DNA of 20,836 nucleotides from Gammaproteobacteria bacterium (GTDB taxonomy: Bacteria > Pseudomonadota > Gammaproteobacteria > DRLM01), in assembly GCA_015490395.1 (NCBI GenBank), contig WFXX01000203.1:1-20836 (forward strand), given 5' to 3'. This document shows, piece by piece, positions 15,802 to 20,836 of the stretch. The notes beneath the pieces are model-generated. The model saw only the letters and a list, made by a program, of their open reading frames with translations, was not told where the DNA came from and ran no database searches. How positions within the stretch are numbered: position 1 is the stretch's first letter; every line of letters begins with the position of its first letter. Made by a program: the position numbers and the translations under genes.

Positions 15802-16428
15802 ATGAGGGGAACTCGCACGCCTGCGGTTCCGGTCCGCCAGCAGGGCGTGGTGCTCATCATCAGCCTGGCCCTGCTGGCGGTGCTCGCCGTCGTGGCCGTG
15901 ACCGTCAGCAGCACCGCCACCCTGGAGCTGCGCATGGCGGAGAACGACCGCTTGCGCCAGCTCCTCCTGACGCGGGCGGAGCGCGCCCTCCAGCAGGGCA
16001 GGGAGGCGGCCCTGGCCACCTTTGCCGCTTCCCCCACGCAGGTCCCAGAGACCTTCGACTTCAGCCAGGACGATGCCTTCTACGCCCCGCCGGGCAGGCC
16101 CTATGCCCTTCCGACTCATCCCTCCCGGCCCGAGGCCTGGAGCAGCTTCACCGCCGCCCAAGCGGGCGGGCCGAACGACCTCTACGTGGTCGAATACTTA
16201 GGCTGCTACGACGTGCCCACCCTGCCCGGCGAGGGCTGCGAACCGCCCTATCTGGCCCAGGCGATGCGGCTGTTCCGGATCACCGCCATGAGCCGGGAGG
16301 GGCTGGCCGCGTCCATCCTGCAGGAGGTGGTGGCCGTCCGCTATCCGGTATTTGCCCGCATTCCGATCCCCTCCTATTACCAAAAGGGTCGGGTGGCCTG
16401 GACTGAGCTGGGCATCGAGGCCCTCTGA
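15802..16428 (+). CDS. pilX: type IV pilus assembly protein PilX
   Basis: Frames upstream belong to shadow translation of pilW; the start is the ATG at 15802, preceded by GGAGGAGGAG. The product has 208 residues. RQQGVVLIISLALLAVLAVV (12-31) is the PilX N-terminal helix; the segment before it carries no canonical G/FTLLE site, which is normal in PilX. TATLELRMAENDRLRQ and LLTRAERALQQGREAAL are the helical family signature, and the C-terminal part has a CYDVPTLPGEGC pair of cysteines. PilX completes the minor-pilin set. In most gammaproteobacteria pilY1 follows; here a sulfotransferase gene begins nine bases after the stop. Confidence 0.9.
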   Translation: MRGTRTPAVPVRQQGVVLIISLALLAVLAVVAVTVSSTATLELRMAENDRLRQLLLTRAERALQQGREAALATFAASPTQVPETFDFSQDDAFYAPPGRPYALPTHPSRPEAWSSFTAAQAGGPNDLYVVEYLGCYDVPTLPGEGCEPPYLAQAMRLFRITAMSREGLAASILQEVVAVRYPVFARIPIPSYYQKGRVAWTELGIEAL

Positions 16429-16437
16429 GGCGGCGGC

Positions 16438-17382
16438 GTGGGCGGCGGGGACGGCTCGGGGCGAGGCCCCTGGCGCCTGGGGCGGGGCGAGGGCCTGATC
16501 TTCCTGGCCGGGCTCCCCCGCTCCGGCACCACGCTACTTCAGCGCCTGCTGGGCAGCCACAGCCAGGTCCACACCCTTACCGAGCCCTGGCTCATGCTCC
16601 ATCCCCTATACGCCCTGCGCGAGCGGGGCATCGCCACCGACTACGGGGCACCCTTGGCCCGGGCGGCCCTGCGGGAGTTCCTCGGCCAGGTAGGCCGGGA
16701 CGAGGAGCTCTACCGGGAGGCGGTGCGGGCCCTGGCCGCGGTGCTCTACGGGGCAGCCATGGCGGGGCGGGGCGAGCGCTATTTCCTGGACAAGACACCC
16801 CGGTACTATCACGTCCTGCCCGAGCTGGCTCGGACCTTCCCGGGGGCCAGGATCCTGGTCCTGCTGCGCAATCCGCTGGCCGTGCTCTCTTCCATGCTGG
16901 CCCGGGGTTTCGGCGAGGGCCTGCGGGACCGTCCCGAAGTGCTGCGGCAGGAGCCCTTCATGATGACCGACCTGCGCCGCGGGCCCCGCCTGCTGGCCCG
17001 CGCCCTGGAGACCATGCCGGAGCGGTGCCTCGCCGTGCGCTACGAGACCCTGGTGGAAGACCCCGAAGGGGAGCTGCGACGCCTGTGCTCCTGGCTGGGG
17101 CTGGCCTACGAGCCCGCCATGGTGACCTACGGCCGCCATCGCCATGCCCGGGGGCGCTTCGGCGATCCCTTCGGGGCACCCGCCTACGATCGGCCGGTCA
17201 CGGCCCCCCGGGACCGCTGGCGGGAGCACCTGCGTCAGCCCCGGCTGCGCCCCTTCGCCCTGGCCTATCTCCGGGAGCTGGGCCCCGGGCTGCTGCGCTG
17301 CTTGGGCTACGACCCGGAGGAGCTGGAAGCGGCCCTGGAGGGGGACGGCGGGGCCGGGGCATCGGACCCTGCGGAGGGCTAG
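16438..17382 (+). CDS. sulfotransferase (Sulfotransfer_3 type) inside the pilus operon
   Basis: A 314-residue protein; the start is the GTG at 16438, nine bases after pilX, with a GAGGCGGC ribosome-binding stretch overlapping the pilX stop. LIFLAGLPRSGTTLLQRLLG (20-39) is the complete 5'-phosphosulfate loop. LDKTPRYYHVLPEL (117-130) and ILVLLRNPLAVLSSMLARG (139-157) are the central and 3'-phosphate-binding blocks with the conserved Arg and Ser. VRYETLVEDPEGELRRLCSWLGL is the usual following strand and helix. The protein should use PAPS to sulfate a hydroxyl, probably on a sugar or peptide. Its position in the pilin operon, where pilY1 normally sits, and its GC-rich codons, like those of pilVWX, indicate that it is a settled member of this operon. 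Substrate unknown. Confidence 0.9.
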   Translation: MGGGDGSGRGPWRLGRGEGLIFLAGLPRSGTTLLQRLLGSHSQVHTLTEPWLMLHPLYALRERGIATDYGAPLARAALREFLGQVGRDEELYREAVRALAAVLYGAAMAGRGERYFLDKTPRYYHVLPELARTFPGARILVLLRNPLAVLSSMLARGFGEGLRDRPEVLRQEPFMMTDLRRGPRLLARALETMPERCLAVRYETLVEDPEGELRRLCSWLGLAYEPAMVTYGRHRHARGRFGDPFGAPAYDRPVTAPRDRWREHLRQPRLRPFALAYLRELGPGLLRCLGYDPEELEAALEGDGGAGASDPAEG

Positions 17383-17385
17383 GCC

Positions 17386-17598
17386 ATGCTTCTCCGGCTC
17401 CTGATCCTGACCCTGGTCTTCTACCTGCTGCTCCTCGGGCTGCGACGGCTGCTCCGCGGTCGGCGGCCGGCGCGGCAGGCCGACGGCAGCCTGCGCATGG
17501 TCCGCTGCAGCCGCTGTGGGGTGCACGTGCCCGAGCACGAGGCCGTGCGGCGCGGCGAGGCCTGGTACTGCAGCCGGGAGCACGCCCGGCAGGGCTAA
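17386..17598 (+). CDS. PP0621-type small membrane zinc-ribbon protein
   Basis: A 70-residue protein starting at ATG four bases after the sulfotransferase stop. The N-terminal segment LLRLLILTLVFYLLLLGL is a membrane anchor. It is followed by a basic stretch and by RCSRCGVHVPEHEA with a second part WYCSREHA, giving C-x2-C and a later Cys and His, as in a small zinc ribbon. This is the PP0621 family, which is regularly found directly upstream of pilS in gammaproteobacteria. Its role is unknown. Size and motifs are normal for the family; the tight spacing suggests that it is in one transcript with the sulfotransferase gene. Confidence 0.85.
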   Translation: MLLRLLILTLVFYLLLLGLRRLLRGRRPARQADGSLRMVRCSRCGVHVPEHEAVRRGEAWYCSREHARQG

Positions 17599-17659
17599 GC
17601 GGGCCCACCCCTTCTTCAGGCCCCCTTCCCTTGAGCGCCGCCGGCTGCGGCCGATTCTT

Positions 17660-17785
17660 TTCCTTGGGAGACCCCCCTCCGCCCTGGAAGGGGATTGGGG
17701 CTGGGTAAGACCGGTCGGCACGGGGCTCCGCCCTACCCCTGTCCCCTCCCCTGTCCATGGAAGGGAGGTGAAGAAAAAGGAAGCA
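17660..17785. repeat. intergenic palindromic element (dispersed-repeat type)
   Basis: Between the PP0621-type gene and pilS are 240 bases without a gene. The left block (about 17671-17706, cccccctccgccctggaagg and on) and the right block (about 17731-17770, cctcccctgtccatggaagg) are imperfect inverted copies, and each also folds on itself (for example cctccc and gggagg around tccatgga). Translated on the minus strand it gives peptides of the PIPFQGGGG type, which I have met in dispersed GC-rich intergenic repeats of gammaproteobacteria. I cannot count copies from one window. It could act as a transcription boundary before pilS. Confidence 0.5.
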
Positions 17786-17838
17786 AGCCCTTTCCCGCCA
17801 CCAGAGGATGAGGTGGGAAAGGTGCACGGAGCGGCGAG

Positions 17839-19454
17839 ATGACCGGCGATGCGGCATCGGCGAGCGAGCCAGGCACGACGCCGTGGCGGGCGCTGGCCCT
17901 TCTGGCCGGCTACCGGCTGGCCGTGGCGCTGCTGGCCTGCGCGGCGGCCTGGGGCGGCTGGACCTGGAGCTCCCTGGGCGAGCGCGAGCCTGCCCTTTTC
18001 TCCGGCACGGCTGGCGCCTACTTGGTCATCGGCCTGACGGCGGCGGCGGCGGTGGTCATGCGCCGTCCGCGTCCAAGCACGCAGCTCCATCTGGGGCTGC
18101 TGGCGGACCTGGCGGCCCTGATCCTGCTGGCCTACGCCAGCGGCGGGGCCCGCAGCGGGCTGGGGGTGCTGCTCATCGTGCCCCTGGTGGGCGGCGGTAG
18201 CCTGCTGCAGCCGGAGCGGGCAGTGGTCTACGCGGCCCTGGCCTCGCTGGGCATGCTGGCCAGCGAGGCCTGGGCCTGGCTGGAGGGGCTCCCCCCCGGT
18301 CCCGGCTTCACCCAGGCAGGGCTCCTGGGGGTGGGCTGCTTCGCGGCAGCGGGCGGGGCCTCCCTGCTGGCACGCCGGGCCCGGGCCAGCGAGGCCCTGG
18401 CCGTGCAACGGGGCATCGACCTGGCGGACATGCGCCAGCTCACCGAGTACGTGGTACAGCGCATGCAGACGGGGATCGTGGTGGTGGACGGGGCCGACCG
18501 GATCCGCCTGCTCAACGACTCGGCCCGCCACCTGCTGGGCTTGTCCTCGGAGGAGGCGCTTCATGGCGCTTCCCTGGCCGAGCGCATCCCGGTGCTGGGC
18601 AAGGCGCTGGAGCGTTGGCGACAGCGGCCGGATCTGGCTCCCGAGCCCTTCCAGGCTCATCCCACCGGTCCCAAGGTCCAGCCCCGCATCGCCGCGCTGG
18701 GCGGCCGCCCCGGCTCGGGGCTGCTGATCTTCCTGGAGGACCTGGCCGCCACGGCCCAGCAGGCCCAGCAGATGAAGCTGGCCTCCCTGGGACGGCTGAC
18801 GGCCAGCATCGCCCACGAGATCCGCAATCCCCTGGGGGCCATCGCCCACGCCGGCCAGCTCCTGGCCGAGTCGCCCCATCTGCCCGAGGATGACCGGCGC
18901 CTGACGGAGATCATCCGGGAGCACTCCCGGCGCATGAACGCCATCGTGGAGAACGTGCTCCAGCTCAGCCGGCGCCGGCCGGCACGGCCCCGGACCCTGG
19001 CCCTGGGACCCTGGCTGGAGCGCTTCGCCGAGGAGTTCTGCGCCACCGAGGGCCTGGAGCGCCGGCACCTGCGGGTGCGGGTGGCACCTGCAGGGACCCT
19101 GGTGCGGGCCGACCCCACCCAGCTCCACCAGGTGCTGTGGAACCTGTGCCGCAACGGGGTCCGCTACAGCCTTCGGGCCCGGGGGGTGCCGGAGCTGGAG
19201 CTGCGTGGGGGGCTGGAGGAGGGCTCCCCCAGCCCCTACCTGGAGGTGCTGGACCGAGGACCTGGGGTGCCGCCCGAGCAGCAGGCCCATCTGTTCGAGC
19301 CCTTCTTCACCACCGAGCAGGGGGGGACGGGCCTGGGCCTGTACCTGGCCCGGGAGCTGTGCGAGGCCAACCAGGCCCGGCTGAGCTACGTGCCGGACCC
19401 CGCCGGGGGGCGCTTCCGGATCACCTTCGCCGACCCGAGAAGGAGGCAAGTGGC

Positions 19455-19458
<4 letters not shown>
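17839..19458 (+). CDS. pilS: sensor histidine kinase PilS
   Basis: A 539-residue protein starting at ATG with GGAGCGG in front. The first 180 residues contain about six hydrophobic segments (roughly 17-39, 57-74, 84-100, 107-120, 128-146, 160-178), the membrane domain of PilS. A PAS-like region follows (about 199-300). The kinase core has the H-box SIAHEIRNPLGAI (323-335, His326), the N-box WNLCRNGVRYS (434-444), the G1 box DRGPGVP (472-478), the F-box FEPFFTT (486-492) and the G2 box GTGLGLYLARE (496-506). PilS senses major pilin in the membrane and phosphorylates PilR to control pilA transcription. The gene overlaps the pilR start through GTGA. All catalytic motifs are present. Confidence 0.95.

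Positions 19459-20836
<1,378 letters not shown>

Noticed and set aside
16606..19449. 947-codon open frame on the minus strand
   Set aside because: It lies antisense to the sulfotransferase, PP0621-type and pilS genes, which carry full family motifs. Long antisense frames are expected in DNA this rich in GC, and its product is low-complexity (Gly/Gln/Leu/Pro).

Overview
The window is very GC-rich and gene-dense. Its type IV pilus genes (pilV, pilW, pilX, a PP0621-type small protein, pilS, pilR) and the nearby thiO point to a gammaproteobacterium. In Pseudomonas the related block is pilS-pilR-thiO-fimT-fimU-pilVWXY1Y2E; here the same parts are rearranged and interleaved with glycan-modifying enzymes. 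I cannot name the species from the sequence alone.

Region 1 (1 to about 9.6 kb, all real genes on the minus strand) is a surface-glycan or protein-glycosylation island. Read in the direction of transcription it holds a GTG-start sulfotransferase (9552-8794), a decayed IS3-family element (about 8650-7959), a second sulfotransferase (7919-7146), a SAM-dependent methyltransferase (7092-6187), a glycosyltransferase fused to an FkbM methyltransferase (6190-4433), a glycosyltransferase with an unrecognised N-terminal half (4383-2641), a roughly 490-base stretch with an apparent plus-strand coding relic, a GT2 glycosyltransferase starting at TTG (2153-1026), and a GT2 protein (926-1) that seems to run into a methyltransferase domain beyond the window. 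The part from about 4.4 to 9.6 kb is clearly less GC-rich and has looser codon use than its flanks, except in the IS remnant. This suggests acquisition or shuffling.

Region 2 (about 9.6 to 14.1 kb, minus strand) holds a three-gene unit in transcription order: a TPR plus GT41 O-GlcNAc-transferase-like (SPINDLY-type) protein, a small sulfotransferase-like P-loop protein, and thiO (glycine oxidase for thiamine thiazole synthesis). A frameshifted sulfotransferase remnant lies just downstream of thiO.

Region 3 (14.1 to 20.8 kb, plus strand) is divergent from region 2. It has the minor-pilin genes pilV-pilW-pilX, then a sulfotransferase gene 9 bases after pilX, a PP0621-type membrane zinc-ribbon protein, an intergenic palindromic repeat, and pilS-pilR with overlapping start and stop; pilR is cut by the window end. 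No pilY1, pilE, fimT or fimU is seen between pilX and pilS.

Taken together, four intact sulfotransferases and one relic, four glycosyltransferases of two fold types, two or three methyltransferase domains and a GT41 protein sit around a pilus-assembly and regulation locus. The main inference is a system that builds a methylated, sulfated glycan on a surface structure, possibly the pilin itself. The sequence shows the gene families and their arrangement; the target and the chemistry are inferred.
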